64,000 bases of DNA. Source: Bacteroidota bacterium. GTDB taxonomy: Bacteria > Bacteroidota > Bacteroidia > Bacteroidales > Prolixibacteraceae. The notes under the pieces are model-generated. The model ran no database searches, was not told the DNA's origin, and worked only from the letters and a program-made list of their open reading frames with translations. The DNA lies in the NCBI GenBank assembly GCA_023251435.1, contig JAHEYU010000009.1, positions 59,615 through 123,614 of the forward strand, read 5' to 3'. Shown here piece by piece: positions 35,184 to 44,577 of this stretch (position 1 is its first letter; the number at the start of each line of letters is the position of its first letter). A program made the translations under genes and the position numbers.

Positions 35184-36281
35184 ATGAAACGTTTAACCCG
35201 CTATACTAAAATTTGTTCCTTATTGCTGGCATTTACTTCTGTGCTCTTTATCCTGTCGTGTCAATCAGGATATTACACCGAAGCCGATTATTTTAAGGTC
35301 CCGAAGATTGATGCCCATGTTCATATTTCGACAACCGATGCTTCAATTCAAAAATATTCGCTTCAGGAGAATATCAAACTGATCACCATCAATGTCAACT
35401 CGAGCCGGGATGTGAATCAGCAGCGCGATACAGCCATCGCCCTGATTCAGAAATACCCCGGTTCGGTATATTTTCTGGCGACTTTTGCTTTCGATACCGC
35501 CGTTTGGAATAGCAGTGACTGGGGACAGAAAACCATTGCCGAACTTGAAAAGAACATTTCGGGTGGCGCAGTCGGGGTGAAATTCTGGAAAAACATTGGC
35601 ATGACCGAAAGAGACCGCGCAGGGAATTTTGTAATGGTCAGCAACAGCAGGTTCGATCCTGTAATTTCATTTATTGAACAGAAAGGATTGCCACTGACCG
35701 GACATCTGGGAGAGCCAAAAAACTGCTGGATGCCTGTTGATTCGATGACAGTGAACAATGACAAAAGCTATTTCGAACGACATCCCGAATACCACATGTA
35801 CCTGCATCCTGAATATCCCAGTTATCAGGAACAACTTGATGCCCGCGACAGCCTTTTGACCAAACATCCGAACCTGAAATTCATCGGATGCCACCTGGGA
35901 AGCGAGGAATGGAGTGTTGACGAACTGGCCAAAACGCTCGACCGCTTTCCAAACATGGCTGTTGATCTGGCCGCAAGAATATGCCATCTGCAACACCAAA
36001 GCGCAAAAAATCCGGAAAAAGTTCGCGATTTTCTGATCAAATATCAGGATAGAATTTTGTATGGTACTGATATTGGCTATTCAGGAAACAGGCTCGACAG
36101 CAGCTTTTATGCAGGTATTCAATCCACCCGTCTTAAAGACTGGAATTATTTTACCGGCGAAATGGAATTGAAATCGCGCGATGTAAATTCTTCCTTTACC
36201 GGCCTTAACCTTCCAAAGCAAGTTGTCGATAAAATTTTTTACCTGAATGCGGTGAAATGGTATAAACTGGAAGTGAATTAA
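35184..36281 (+). CDS. Amidohydrolase-family lipoprotein
   Basis: A 365-residue exported protein with a lipobox LSC near residue 26. The rest is an amidohydrolase-2 TIM barrel: IDAHVHIS (metal-binding HxH), TGHLGEP, GCHLGSEEW and YGTDIGY, which provide the later metal ligands. Family members hydrolyse or decarboxylate ring or lactone compounds. Together with the upstream DoxX-TIM-barrel gene it may form a small envelope pathway for an unknown organic substrate. Confidence 0.85.
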   Translation: MKRLTRYTKICSLLLAFTSVLFILSCQSGYYTEADYFKVPKIDAHVHISTTDASIQKYSLQENIKLITINVNSSRDVNQQRDTAIALIQKYPGSVYFLATFAFDTAVWNSSDWGQKTIAELEKNISGGAVGVKFWKNIGMTERDRAGNFVMVSNSRFDPVISFIEQKGLPLTGHLGEPKNCWMPVDSMTVNNDKSYFERHPEYHMYLHPEYPSYQEQLDARDSLLTKHPNLKFIGCHLGSEEWSVDELAKTLDRFPNMAVDLAARICHLQHQSAKNPEKVRDFLIKYQDRILYGTDIGYSGNRLDSSFYAGIQSTRLKDWNYFTGEMELKSRDVNSSFTGLNLPKQVVDKIFYLNAVKWYKLEVN

Positions 36282-36324
36282 TATTCAATAGTGAAAATCA
36301 TGTCATTCTTTCAGGATTCCATAA

Positions 36325-37032
36325 TCATTCTTTGATCTTGCGATGCAAAAAATAGCTGAAAGATAGAACCAACGCTGAATCAAAATTCATTGTTTTTGTA
36401 TGCGATGTCGAATAGTTTTCGGTATTGATAGGTCTTTCTTCAGAATGCTGACCTTTAACCATCAAATTGATTTTGAATTTTGGAATAATTGAATACGTGA
36501 CACCAACAGCACCACTATAATAAAATTCATTTCTTCGCTCAATTTGGACCCAGCGAGCACCTCCAGATGAAATCTCTGGAGTTGACATTTTGGACAATCC
36601 GAACCCCAGGCCGCTTTCAATAAATGGAGTTATTTTTTTACTGCCAAAATACTTTCGGGCAAAAATTCCGTAAAGTTCAACTCGGTATTGGTCTTTTGAG
36701 TCAGAAGAATATATAAAAGTATTTTTACGATACTTAAAATCAGCTCCAACAACAAAATTTCTGAAAAGGGAGTAACCTAGTCGCGGAGACAATGAATAGT
36801 TGATTGTTTGACTCGAACTCCAAAATTTGTCTCCTCCATACAGCCGGTCTTTTGAATAATAATCACTTGTTCCAAACGAAATCCCAAACCCTTCAGTAAA
36901 TGGTTTTGAGTCATAATTCCAATTCCCGGAGAGATTAATTCCTCCTTCAGCCATAAAAGTACCTTTTTTGATCTGAGCTGATAAACTGAAGGATACGGCA
37001 AACAAAAAAGCAAGCAAAAGTATTTGTTTCAT
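36325..37032 (-). CDS. Outer-membrane beta-barrel protein
   Basis: A 235-residue protein with a cleavable signal peptide (residues 1-20, FSLSAQ) and alternating strands rich in Gly, Tyr and Phe with aromatic ends (RLGYSLFRNFVVGADFKYR, YFGSKKITPFIESGLGFG), ending YFLHRKIKE. This is the pattern of small OmpA/porin-like barrels of Bacteroidota; its ligand or pore function is unknown. It is a single gene between a convergent amidohydrolase and a divergent CoA-binding protein. Confidence 0.75.
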   Translation of the reverse strand: MKQILLLAFLFAVSFSLSAQIKKGTFMAEGGINLSGNWNYDSKPFTEGFGISFGTSDYYSKDRLYGGDKFWSSSQTINYSLSPRLGYSLFRNFVVGADFKYRKNTFIYSSDSKDQYRVELYGIFARKYFGSKKITPFIESGLGFGLSKMSTPEISSGGARWVQIERRNEFYYSGAVGVTYSIIPKFKINLMVKGQHSEERPINTENYSTSHTKTMNFDSALVLSFSYFLHRKIKE

Positions 37033-37159
37033 AGCTGATGAATTTTATTTTTTGCGAATTTAAACATAACAAATGCAAATATTTTTCATGAATAGGGTTT
37101 TCTATCGGTTTTATTTTCAAACTCTTTGTAATTTCACACAAAACTTAAAACTCTAACCA

Positions 37160-37600
37160 ATGAATCCACTAATTGACAACTTTATCAATTCAAAAAGAAT
37201 TGCCGTTGCAGGCATGTCGCGTACAGGCAAGAAATTCGGAAATATGGCCGTTAAAGAATTGAAAAACAAAGGCTATGAGATCTTTCCGGTTCACCCTGAA
37301 GCGCAGGAAATTGATGGAATGACCTGTTATCCCAACTTGAAAAGTTTGAGCGGGAAGGTAGATGGAGTTTGGATTTCAGTTCCTGCTAAAAATGTTCCTC
37401 CATTGCTGGAAGAAGCTGCCCAGATAGGCTTGAAAAATATCTGGGTGCAGCAGGGAGCATGGTCAACCGAAGTTCAGCAAAAAATTGATGAACTGAAACT
37501 TCAGGTTGTTTCAAAAAAGTGTATTCTGATGTATGCCCCGCCGGTAAAATCTGTACATAAATTTCACCGGTCGATTGTGGGCATTTTTGGAAAATTGTAA
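37160..37600 (+). CDS. CoA-binding domain protein, YccU-like
   Basis: A 146-residue protein made of a single Rossmann-type CoA-binding domain (family CoA_binding_2): RIAVAGMSRTGKKFGNM binds the nucleotide and GLKNIWVQQGA is the second loop. Such stand-alone proteins are widespread and uncharacterised, possibly CoA carriers or sensors of acyl-CoA state. The length is normal. A truncated SGNH hydrolase end lies directly downstream, antisense. Confidence 0.85.
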   Translation: MNPLIDNFINSKRIAVAGMSRTGKKFGNMAVKELKNKGYEIFPVHPEAQEIDGMTCYPNLKSLSGKVDGVWISVPAKNVPPLLEEAAQIGLKNIWVQQGAWSTEVQQKIDELKLQVVSKKCILMYAPPVKSVHKFHRSIVGIFGKL

Positions 37601-37607
37601 ACTGCTT

Positions 37608-37859
37608 TCAGAATGTGATTCGTTTCCCGACCTGTTTCAGCCATTCTCTTGCCATTAGTTCGTGACCGGCCACAGTAGGATGAACGCCATCCCAAATCCA
37701 GTAATCGGCAGGGGCTTTGTTGCAGGCCTGATCGAAAACTTCCTGAAACCGGACAAACACCGCATTGTGTTTTTCTGCCAGTTTGCGAACGATTGCCTGA
37801 CGCTGAACGATGTCGGAATGGTAAGCATCCCAATTTTCTGTTACGTTTGAGCAGTTGTT
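37608..37859 (-). pseudogene. C-terminal remnant of an SGNH/GDSL hydrolase
   Basis: An open stretch of 83 codons bounded upstream by a stop (TGA at 37862-37860) and without a start. It encodes the end of an SGNH hydrolase: YWIWDGVHPTVAGHELMARE includes the DxxH catalytic pair (D and H of WDGVH), with the preceding helical segment RKLAEKHNAVFVRFQEVF. The N-terminal half with the GDS serine is missing. It is a pseudogene of which only the 3' end is kept. Confidence 0.8.
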
Positions 37860-38219
37860 TCAAATATGTTGCGAAACAGGCAAAAAGTATTATAATACCA
37901 ACTGCAAATCCAAATCAACCCAAACCCATTCTGGTATAATGCCGATGAATAGAAATGTTAAGTCCAATCACGTGTGTGTAGATTGGACTGTTATATTTCT
38001 TCAATCGGTATAAACACGTTTAATCAGAAACAGGTTATCTGTAAAACAAAACCCCTTTGCCATTGCTGGCAAAGGGGTAAAACTAAATTTCAGATCAACG
38101 ATTATTGTTGTTTAGGATTGGAAATCCCCAGATAAAAGTCGACGATCGCCCCGATTGTTCGGGGTCACCAGCGACTGCAAATTTTCAGGCATATCCCAAG
38201 AAAGGAGGGATAACTCCAT
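37860..38219. other. Intergenic region with two hairpins, downstream of susD
   Basis: The 360 bp hold no gene. Contents: a 9-bp perfect stem at 37961-37969/37981-37989 with an 11-base loop, the strong susD-side terminator at 38051-38078, a small hairpin at 38149-38164 (CCCCGA/TCGGGG) and otherwise unremarkable sequence. The 140 bp between the susD stop and the terminator read as an untranslated trailer. Confidence 0.6.
38051..38078 (-). terminator. Terminator of the susC-susD operon
   Basis: A perfect 12-bp stem with a 4-base loop; on the minus strand it is followed by TTTTGTTTT. It lies 141 bp after the susD stop. Confidence 0.75.
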
Positions 38220-39875
38220 TTATTTTAATCCCGGATTAATATTGGTTTCAGATTGAGGTATTGGCCATACTTCATCAACACCTTTTTTAAATGCCTTTGT
38301 ATCAACATACCATCTTTTATTTCCTGTAGGATCAACTTTACTTCCGGTTTTTGTTGAAAGGGGAAAAGAAGCACCCCAAAAATCGCCTTGCATTACATCA
38401 CCCATAATTCCCCAACGCAAAAGATCCCAGTACCTGATACCTTCCAAAGCAAGTTCTATTCTTCTTTCTTTGCGAAGTATTGGGCGCAAAGCAGTTGCAT
38501 TTGTTTCTGTAATTGCAGGCATTTTAACCGATGCCCTGCCTCTTGTTTTATTAATCGTCATATCCAGCAAAGCCTGAGTGATGGGTTTTCCCCCTTCTAA
38601 TTCAGCTTCCAAATAACTTAATAAAACTTCAGCATAGCGGATAATCGGAATATTTCCTCCGTAATCTGATCCTAAACCTCCTGTAAAATTTTCATCAAAA
38701 AATTTCCTTAAGCCATAACCAGTGCGTGTGGCTTGTTTTGAATAGGTAAGCTGATCGACCGAACTGCTGTGGTCGGGATCACAATCATAAACTTTGCCCC
38801 CAAAAATACATTGATCATATAAAAATGTAGCTGCAAAGCGAGGATCGCGGTTGGCGCCCATGTTACGCGAGTTAAAACGTGGATCGCTATATGAAAATGG
38901 GGTACCATCAGTGAAATCATATTGTGATGCCAGGCTTTCCAGAGGATTTGTAAGATGCCACCCCCCTTTAATTGTCGGATAACAATGCTGTGTGATTGCA
39001 TTTTGGGCAAGAACTGGTGCATACTGCATACTGAAAATGATTTCTGAACTGGTTTCATTAACCGTATTAAAAATACTTGCATAATCAGCAGCAATAGCGT
39101 TATCACCAAAATCAATGATTTGTTTGTACGCAGCTGACGCTTCAGTATATTTCTTTTCGGCAAGATAAATTCTCCCTAAAAACGCCAACGCTGCCTGTGT
39201 TGATGCTCTTCCGAAATCTTTTGAAGGTATATCTTTATAACGTGGCAGGTCTACTGCGGCTTCGGTTAATTCTTTAATTACAAAAGCAACTATTTCTGAT
39301 TTTGGAGTTTTGGCAACAACATTTGATTCTGCCGGTGTAAGCTTGTTTGTTACTAAAGGGACAGCACCCCAAAATTGTGACAGGTAAAAATACTGACATG
39401 CCCTTATGAATCTGGCTTCAGCAGCCATTCTTTTTATTTTTGCAGCATCCATACTAACACTACCAATATTTTCCAGAAAATCGTTCGCGATAGCAATTCG
39501 GATGTAGGATGCTTTCCAGTAAGCCTCCACCACACCATTATCAGGTAATAATGTTCCATTTGTCAACTTGTTTGTAAGGGCATTACTTCCCCTTCTGTCG
39601 AATGCATTATCGGTTGTATGCTCGAATACAACCAATCCCTTGTAAGTCCACCAATCGTCCGGATTCGGATTTGCCCCCGTACCATAGCTGATATTCCCGC
39701 GGTAAACACCAGAAAGTCCAATCATTGCATTTGACTCGTTTGTCCAGAAGTTTGCTTTGTCAAACTGATCGCTCGGAGATTGGTCAAGTTCATCGCTACA
39801 TGAAACTGCTCCAAGTAGAACAATTACCAGAAACAAATTCGCAAGTATTTTATTTATTCCTATATATGTTTTCAT
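38220..39875 (-). CDS. susD: SusD/RagB-family nutrient-binding lipoprotein
   Basis: A 551-residue surface lipoprotein with lipobox AVSC near residue 26. SusD-family marks include the tetratricopeptide-like helices (ARFIRACQYFYLSQFWGAVPLVT) and the C-terminal ERRIELALEGIRYWDLLRWG. It caps the SusC channel and binds the nutrient, often a glycan but sometimes peptides. No enzyme gene follows it, so the sequence does not tell the substrate. It is transcribed with susC, 27 bp downstream of it. Confidence 0.95.
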   Translation of the reverse strand: MKTYIGINKILANLFLVIVLLGAVSCSDELDQSPSDQFDKANFWTNESNAMIGLSGVYRGNISYGTGANPNPDDWWTYKGLVVFEHTTDNAFDRRGSNALTNKLTNGTLLPDNGVVEAYWKASYIRIAIANDFLENIGSVSMDAAKIKRMAAEARFIRACQYFYLSQFWGAVPLVTNKLTPAESNVVAKTPKSEIVAFVIKELTEAAVDLPRYKDIPSKDFGRASTQAALAFLGRIYLAEKKYTEASAAYKQIIDFGDNAIAADYASIFNTVNETSSEIIFSMQYAPVLAQNAITQHCYPTIKGGWHLTNPLESLASQYDFTDGTPFSYSDPRFNSRNMGANRDPRFAATFLYDQCIFGGKVYDCDPDHSSSVDQLTYSKQATRTGYGLRKFFDENFTGGLGSDYGGNIPIIRYAEVLLSYLEAELEGGKPITQALLDMTINKTRGRASVKMPAITETNATALRPILRKERRIELALEGIRYWDLLRWGIMGDVMQGDFWGASFPLSTKTGSKVDPTGNKRWYVDTKAFKKGVDEVWPIPQSETNINPGLK

Positions 39876-39902
39876 TTCAATAATGTTTTAATTTTTAAAA
39901 TA

Positions 39903-42900
39903 TTAAAATTTAACATTTACGCCAAAGGTAAAAGTTGCCAAAATCGGATAATAAGAACCATCGGTAATAATTTCAGGATCCCAACCTTCTCTGTAATTGC
40001 TAAATGTAAAGAGGTTTTCCGCACTAAAATAGATACGTAAATTGTCAATATTCATCCTTTGTATAGCCGATTTAGGTATGGTATAACCTAACTGAATATT
40101 TTTAATACGCAGATAAGAAGCATCAAGTATCCAAAAATCTGAAAGTGCCGTATTTGGCGTTCCGCTGTTGGTTATAATTTCCAACCGCGGATATTCGGGA
40201 TATTGAACAGGACTCTCAGGTTTGAAACGGCCATCTATCTGCCATTGTTGTATAGTTCCCAGGTTATTAAAAGCATAACCGGAATAACCATCGAGGCGAC
40301 CTTGAACTCCAGCAACTCCTTGCAAAAAGGCTTTTAAATCGAAATTTTTGTATTGTGCTGAAAGGTTGAATGAAAAATTGTATTTAGGTATTCTTGAACC
40401 TATATAGGTGCGGTCGTAATTTGGATCTACAATATTATCAGGAACTCCATCTGGACCGCAGATGTCCTTGTAACGAATATCCCCGGGTTTTGGGGCTGGA
40501 GTTACTTTTGTCTGATTGGCCCAATTCGTAATATCTTCCTGATTCATAAATACGCCATCTGATTGATATCCATAATACATTTGCAAGGGATATCCAATAA
40601 AAAGATCGCTTCCGTTACCTACCATTCCATTGGGTTGATTTACATTTCCTAACCCAAGTGTTACAACTTCATTGTTTATTATGGTCATGGATGCATCTAA
40701 ACTATAGCTAAAATCGTTAACAGAATTCTGATGACCCAATTCAAATTCCCATCCGGCATTTTTTACTTCACCCATATTTGTTTCACTTATTCCAACCCCG
40801 AGAATTGAGCTCACACTAGTATTAGGAGTATATAATACATCGTATGTAAACCGGTCGAAATAGGTAGCATTAAATGATAATTTCCCATCAAAGAAGCTCG
40901 ATTCAAGTCCAAAATCTTTTGTTTCAGTTGATTCCCAGTGAATTGTTGGATCTTTATAGGTACGGTAAGCTGCTCCGGTTGATATTCCTGTTCCGAATGG
41001 ATAATTTCTTCCACTAGCCAAAGTTGACTGGTAAGGATAGTTGCCAATATTTTGGTTCCCCAATACTCCCCACGAAGCTTTTAATTTAAGGTTCGATAAC
41101 CATGGAGCAGCATCTTTAATGAATTGTTCTTCAGTTACCCTCCAGCCTAAAGCAAGCGAAGGGAATGTTCCATATTTCTGATTTTCGGGAAATCTTGAAG
41201 AACCATCGCGGCGTACTGTGGCTTCAAACAAATATTTGCTGTTATACTGATATTTTAACCTTCCAAATACAGATTGTATAGCCCATTCGTTATCAGTACC
41301 GTAAACTTCCTGAAGGTCAACACTGCCCATACTCATAACTGTATAATCATTGCTCGGGAAATTTTGTCGTTTCCCGCTAAAGTTTTCAGCTATCTCATTT
41401 TCAAATGAATATCCCCCCAAAACTTTAAAATTATGACCTCCGATTTCTTTCGAATATTCAGCTAAAAACTGCATTGTTTTAAAGGTCAAATTGTCTTTAT
41501 TTTGTTGGAGAGTAGCAGAAGGTAATGTTAAATTAGGATTTAATATTTGAGATGCCTGGTAATGCCTTCCTTCTATAAGTGAAAAGTTGTACCCGCCAAT
41601 TGCTGAAAATAATAGATCATTGATGGGTTTCCAGTCAAGTTGGGAGTTTATACCAGCTTTTGTAGTTGGTCGGGTAAAATAACTCTTTGATGCCAACCAT
41701 GAAAAAGGCGTACCAGCACTTTCAGGACCAGACCCAAAATCGCCATTTGAAGCCCGACCTAAATAGATAGCGGGATATCGATCGGCAACTGCAACAATAT
41801 TTTCAATTCCTGATTGGCCTCGGTTGGCAGTAGTGCTTGGTTCGTTAGTTCTTTCAACAGAACCAGCTATTCTGGTTGTAAGAGTCAATTTTTTTGTCAG
41901 TTCAGTTTGAAGGTTTAATCTAAAATTATAACGGCTATAGTCGTTTTTCACAACAATTCCTTTATCATTCAAATATCCAACTGAAAGGAAGTACTGATTT
42001 GATTTTTGCCCACCGTTTATTGAAATATCATGATTTGTTCTGATACCATTTCTGGAGAAAGTTTCTTTTAAGAAATTGGTATTGGGATAATTGTCAGGAT
42101 CACTTTGTGATCTGTATTTTTCAATCACTTCAGGTGTATACGATTGGGTTCCAGATGCAATATTATACATCTCGGCATATTCCCATGATTCAGCCAAATC
42201 AGGAAATTCAGTAGGTGTTGAAACGCCATAATAACCATTGTATGCCACGTTTATTTTTCCTTCTTTTCCCTTTTTTGTTGTAATAAGAACAACCCCGTTG
42301 GCCGATCTTGCTCCATAAATAGCAGCAGATGAAGCATCTTTCAAAACTGAAATTGTTTCAATATCATTTGGGTTGATTTCATTCATTGTACTTGGAATCC
42401 CGTCAACCAAAATCAATGCAGAGGGAGTAGCTCCAAATGAACCAACGCCACGAATGCGAATTTCACCAGCATCAAAACCTGGTTTTCCGGAGCGCTGAAT
42501 AACAGTAACACCAGTCATTTGACCGGCAAGTGCGTTTGACAAACTAGAAACCGGCCTGTTTTCAAGTTTTTCAGCCGAAATTTGCGCCACAGAACCAATC
42601 ACATTAACACGCTTTTCAGTTCCGTATCCAATGGCAACCACTTCGTCAATTCCAATAGCATCTTCTTCCATCGTAACATTTATGGTTGTCTTTCCGTCCA
42701 CTGCCATTTCCTGCCCTTTCATCCCTACAAACGAAAACTGCAACGTGGCATTTTCAGGAACATTGGAAAGTGAATAACTGCCGTTTCCATCGGTAATGGT
42801 GCCATTGGTAGTACCTTTAACTACTACCGAAACTCCGGGCAACGAAGCGCCCGATGAATCATTGACTTTCCCTGAAACAGATTTAACTTGTTGCGAAAAT

Positions 42901-43271
42901 ACCCCATTACTTTCGCTAAAAAGCAAAATCTGGCGGTTCACCACCTTGTAGTTAATTCCGGTACCTTCAAAAAGCTTTTGAAGCACCTGATCAATGGCCA
43001 TTGACTCAACTTCAATGTTTACCTTACGCTCAACATCCACCTGCTTGTTGTCGTACATAAAAAAGAAATCACTTTGATTTTCGATTTCGTTCAAAACTTC
43101 TTTTACCTGAGAATTTTGAACCTTAAGATTCAACTTGGTTTTCTGGGCATAGCTGCTTGAGAAAGCGCTTAATACACTCATTACCATTAGGAATAGAGTC
43201 AGTCGCATAACTAAAAGAATTTTTTGTGCGAGCAGATTAACCCGCCACACGTGCATTATTTTTTTTTTCAT
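39903..43271 (-). CDS. susC: SusC/RagA-family TonB-dependent outer-membrane transporter with STN domain
   Basis: A 1122-residue transporter. After a signal peptide (ending SSYAQK near residue 43) come an STN domain (about 48-120, VKEVLNEIENQSDFFFMYD), a carboxypeptidase-like domain (VSGKVNDSSGASLPGVSVVV), the plug (ALILVDGIP, KDASSAAIYGARSANGVVLI) and the barrel. The STN domain means it passes a signal to the FecR anti-sigma factor encoded upstream. The start is the ATG at 43271 because the signal peptide begins there; an upstream frame to 43340 adds only a basic stretch. Confidence 0.95.
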   Translation of the reverse strand: MKKKIMHVWRVNLLAQKILLVMRLTLFLMVMSVLSAFSSSYAQKTKLNLKVQNSQVKEVLNEIENQSDFFFMYDNKQVDVERKVNIEVESMAIDQVLQKLFEGTGINYKVVNRQILLFSESNGVFSQQVKSVSGKVNDSSGASLPGVSVVVKGTTNGTITDGNGSYSLSNVPENATLQFSFVGMKGQEMAVDGKTTINVTMEEDAIGIDEVVAIGYGTEKRVNVIGSVAQISAEKLENRPVSSLSNALAGQMTGVTVIQRSGKPGFDAGEIRIRGVGSFGATPSALILVDGIPSTMNEINPNDIETISVLKDASSAAIYGARSANGVVLITTKKGKEGKINVAYNGYYGVSTPTEFPDLAESWEYAEMYNIASGTQSYTPEVIEKYRSQSDPDNYPNTNFLKETFSRNGIRTNHDISINGGQKSNQYFLSVGYLNDKGIVVKNDYSRYNFRLNLQTELTKKLTLTTRIAGSVERTNEPSTTANRGQSGIENIVAVADRYPAIYLGRASNGDFGSGPESAGTPFSWLASKSYFTRPTTKAGINSQLDWKPINDLLFSAIGGYNFSLIEGRHYQASQILNPNLTLPSATLQQNKDNLTFKTMQFLAEYSKEIGGHNFKVLGGYSFENEIAENFSGKRQNFPSNDYTVMSMGSVDLQEVYGTDNEWAIQSVFGRLKYQYNSKYLFEATVRRDGSSRFPENQKYGTFPSLALGWRVTEEQFIKDAAPWLSNLKLKASWGVLGNQNIGNYPYQSTLASGRNYPFGTGISTGAAYRTYKDPTIHWESTETKDFGLESSFFDGKLSFNATYFDRFTYDVLYTPNTSVSSILGVGISETNMGEVKNAGWEFELGHQNSVNDFSYSLDASMTIINNEVVTLGLGNVNQPNGMVGNGSDLFIGYPLQMYYGYQSDGVFMNQEDITNWANQTKVTPAPKPGDIRYKDICGPDGVPDNIVDPNYDRTYIGSRIPKYNFSFNLSAQYKNFDLKAFLQGVAGVQGRLDGYSGYAFNNLGTIQQWQIDGRFKPESPVQYPEYPRLEIITNSGTPNTALSDFWILDASYLRIKNIQLGYTIPKSAIQRMNIDNLRIYFSAENLFTFSNYREGWDPEIITDGSYYPILATFTFGVNVKF

Positions 43272-43415
43272 AATTTTGAATGATTTAGTTTTTGAATTTT
43301 TGATGCAGTACTTTTTCTCAGGAAGCCATTTGCATCTCAAATTCGGTTCAACAATAAAACTAACTTAGAAACAGGGAGCCTCGAACACTTCCTGTTTTTT
43401 AAATACTTAATTACA

Positions 43416-44414
43416 TCATCTTTTTTTGTATTTAATAGCTACTTGTTCTCCTTCAATGTTGTACTGAATGGGTGTAATCACCGAAATCAGTTCCATTACT
43501 TCCCGTAAACTTTCGGTTTTTACTTTAAACGTATAATTGTGCCTGTAATATAAATCGTTGTCGAGCTGAATTTTCACCCCGTACCATTTCTCCAGGTAAT
43601 GGATCACTTCTTCGAAAGGCTGGTTGTCGAATATCAGCATGTTGTTTAGCCAGGCAGTCAGTGCCTCCAGATTCTCAGCTTTTTGCAGGTAATATTTCCC
43701 GTCGTTTAAAACCAATTGCTCACCGGGCTTCAAGTCCGAGATCAGTTTGTCCTGAAGGCTCAGCACCTGAACTTTCCCTGAAACAAGCGTCACATCGGCC
43801 GTATTTTTTTGGTTGTGTTCGTTTACATTGAAGCGGGTGCCATAAACCTTCACCTTGAATTTCGAGCCGGTGACTACCATTGGGTGCGCCAGATCTTTCA
43901 CCACATCAAAAAAGCATTCACCTTTCATGGTAACCACCCGGTTTTGAGCCGAATAATCGGATGGGTATTGTAGTTCGGAACCCGAATTCAGCCAAACATA
44001 GGTACTGTCGGGCAGGACAATTTGGGTTTTATTGCCTTCAGGAGCGATGATTTTGGTGTACGAAACGGTCGTTTTGGTTTTCATCAATGCATCACCAAGG
44101 CCAATTCCGGCCAGAAAAACCACTGCCAAAATTGCGGCAGCGGCAGCCCAACGGAAATAAAGTTTCTGAATTGCTTTTTGCTTTGGCTGGTAGTTGATCC
44201 GGGCCATCAGTTTCTGCCAGTTGATGCTCATGTCGGGCTGATAGAATTCAGTTCTGTTCCGGGTGAGCGCCCATGTATTAGAGATTTCGGTAAGGATCAC
44301 CGAATTTTCGGGAGATAAATCGAGCCACTCCTGAATTTGTTTCAGTTGAATTTCATCAGCCTCGTTTTTTAACTTAGCCGAAATAGCCTCCCAGGGTATG
44401 TTTTTTTGTTGCAT
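43416..44414 (-). CDS. FecR-family anti-sigma factor
   Basis: A 332-residue inner-membrane regulator: a cytoplasmic N-terminus (1-85), one membrane segment (WAAAAAILAVVFLAGIGLG, about 88-107), a periplasmic FecR domain (TQIVLPDSTYVWLNSGSELQ, then GECFFDV) and a C-terminal DUF4974 domain. It receives the signal from the STN domain of the adjacent SusC and releases the sigma factor encoded just upstream. The order sigma, fecR, susC, susD is typical of such units. Confidence 0.95.
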   Translation of the reverse strand: MQQKNIPWEAISAKLKNEADEIQLKQIQEWLDLSPENSVILTEISNTWALTRNRTEFYQPDMSINWQKLMARINYQPKQKAIQKLYFRWAAAAAILAVVFLAGIGLGDALMKTKTTVSYTKIIAPEGNKTQIVLPDSTYVWLNSGSELQYPSDYSAQNRVVTMKGECFFDVVKDLAHPMVVTGSKFKVKVYGTRFNVNEHNQKNTADVTLVSGKVQVLSLQDKLISDLKPGEQLVLNDGKYYLQKAENLEALTAWLNNMLIFDNQPFEEVIHYLEKWYGVKIQLDNDLYYRHNYTFKVKTESLREVMELISVITPIQYNIEGEQVAIKYKKR

Positions 44415-44478
44415 AATTTGGTCTTACGTGTATATGTCGCAATAATTGAAAAAATCCCTCAAACGAAAATGAAAAAAA

Positions 44479-44563
44479 TTTCACCACTGATTACACAAAT
44501 TTTCACAAATGAAAAATACAAATTGAAAATTTTAAATCTGTGTGAATCGGTGAAATCTGTGGC
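44479..44563. repeat. Imperfect palindromic intergenic element between sigma and fecR genes
   Basis: The gap between the two genes holds the words TTTCACCACTGATTACACA and TGTGTGAATCGGTGAAA, imperfect inverted partners, with a perfect inner 9-bp stem (44497-44505 with 44524-44532). The wording (ATCTGTG, GGTGAAATCTGTGGC) is like a dispersed non-coding repeat seen in many bacterial genomes. It encodes nothing. Confidence 0.5.
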
Positions 44564-44577
44564 TTGTGATTTTAATT

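Noticed and set aside
40811..41047. Frames inside susC on the same strand
   Set aside because: They are shifted frames within a continuous, well-supported transporter gene.
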